This document shows, in pieces, positions 4,995 through 5,510 of a stretch of DNA of 5,510 nucleotides. The notes under the pieces are model-generated. The model made no database searches. It was not told where the DNA came from and saw only the letters and a program-made list of their open reading frames with translations. Both the position numbers and the translations under genes were made by a program. Numbering within the stretch: position 1 is the stretch's first letter; every line of letters begins with the position of its first letter. This DNA comes from Syntrophaceae bacterium (lineage in GTDB: Bacteria > Desulfobacterota > Syntrophia > Syntrophales > UBA2185), in the NCBI GenBank assembly GCA_017885225.1, contig JAFNGM010000063.1, positions 1 through 5,510 of the forward strand, read 5' to 3'.

Positions 4995-5510
4995 CTTGTT
5001 TCTGAAGATAATCCTTATGGGGGTTTGATCAAAACCGAAGGCCTCTCTGATTTGATTGGCAAGGAAACGCCTGTAGGAAAAATGTATAGCCTTGGGTTCG
5101 CGGACGAAGAAAACAAAGGTAGGTGGAGCAACCGAGGCCTGAGTTATATAGCTTACGGTATTTGCTCTGTGCTGATGGCGGGGTGGCGGATTCGATTCGA
5201 GTATTTTTCTGACAACACTATTGAGTTCAGCAGTAATCACACGTTTTGTGTACTGATTAAGAACCGACTCAATTATATCAAATATTTTGGTTACCCTCTG
5301 CCCGGTGAGGGCCGATACAAAAATAATCGGTGCATAATCCATAAATTTAATCGCATCTTTTATATCTTTTACATATTTCCCCACAGTCGCATTGTCTTTC
5401 TTTATGATATCCCATTTGTTGACAACAACAATGCACGCAACCCCTCTTTCGAGTGTCAAGCCTGCGATTTTGGCGTCCTGTTCGGTCATTCCTTCCTCGG
5501 CATCAATAAG
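4983..5510 (-). CDS. der: GTPase Der (EngA), C-terminal part, partial
   Basis: The frame enters at the right edge and gives the last 175 residues (LIDAEEGMTEQD onward) with a TAA stop at 4983-4985. It covers the end of the second GTPase domain and the following KH-like domain that are characteristic of Der. In the fragment, DAEEGMTEQDAKIAG is the region after switch II, VVVNKWD (28-34) is the G4 guanine-specificity motif and VSALTG (65-70) is the G5 motif. The KH-like domain runs from about 86 to 170 and ends in the usual TPIRIIFR. Der is an essential GTPase acting in the cytoplasm in late 50S ribosome assembly. The apparent Met near 5489 is internal, not a start. The gene converges on the diiron gene. 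No truncation is seen apart from the window edge. Confidence 0.95.
   Translation of the reverse strand, partial: LIDAEEGMTEQDAKIAGLTLERGVACIVVVNKWDIIKKDNATVGKYVKDIKDAIKFMDYAPIIFVSALTGQRVTKIFDIIESVLNQYTKRVITAELNSVVRKILESNPPPRHQHRANTVSYITQASVAPPTFVFFVREPKAIHFSYRRFLANQIREAFGFDQTPIRIIFRNKTQP

Noticed and set aside
1..5510. Mobile elements, CRISPR array, tRNA, rRNA or riboswitch
   Set aside because: I saw no transposase or integrase motifs, no regularly spaced repeats, no cloverleaf or ribosomal RNA sequence and no recognisable riboswitch core on either strand.

Overview
The window looks like part of a chromosome from an anaerobic deltaproteobacterium (Desulfobacterota: sulfate reducers and syntrophs). 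I infer this from the style of the proteins and did not test it by any search. They are a membrane sensor with a V4R/H-NOX-like N-terminal domain, a PilZ protein with an acyltransferase-like tail, a stand-alone crotonase, a rubrerythrin-type diiron protein and the essential GTPase Der. Base composition is moderate and fairly even, with no insertion sequence, integrase, CRISPR array, tRNA or rRNA.

Layout. Positions 1-761 (minus) hold the first 253 residues of a membrane sensor that runs off the left edge. Upstream of it on the same strand, 88 bp away, is a 699-residue protein (850-2949, minus) with an N-terminal region, two PilZ domains and a long C-terminal part resembling FeeM/GNAT-type acyltransferases. 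These two genes may be one transcription unit. A 354-bp AT-rich gap (2950-3303) separates them from divergent plus-strand genes: an enoyl-CoA hydratase/isomerase family protein (3304-4113) and a ferritin-like/rubrerythrin diiron protein (4313-4831). The 199-bp gap between those two holds several small inverted and direct repeats. The diiron gene is followed by a weak hairpin and then a textbook Rho-independent terminator (4885-4924). The right edge carries the C-terminal end of der (engA) on the minus strand (4983-5510), converging on the diiron gene.

How the parts may work together. The two minus-strand genes look like signalling: a membrane sensor beside a protein predicted to bind cyclic di-GMP and perhaps transfer an acyl group. 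This fusion is the most interesting item in the window. The crotonase and the diiron protein each have a strong ribosome binding site and no obvious pathway partner nearby. They fit fatty-acyl or aromatic-acid metabolism and defence against oxygen or peroxide, respectively. Der is housekeeping (ribosome assembly) and shows the segment is ordinary chromosome rather than a plasmid or island.
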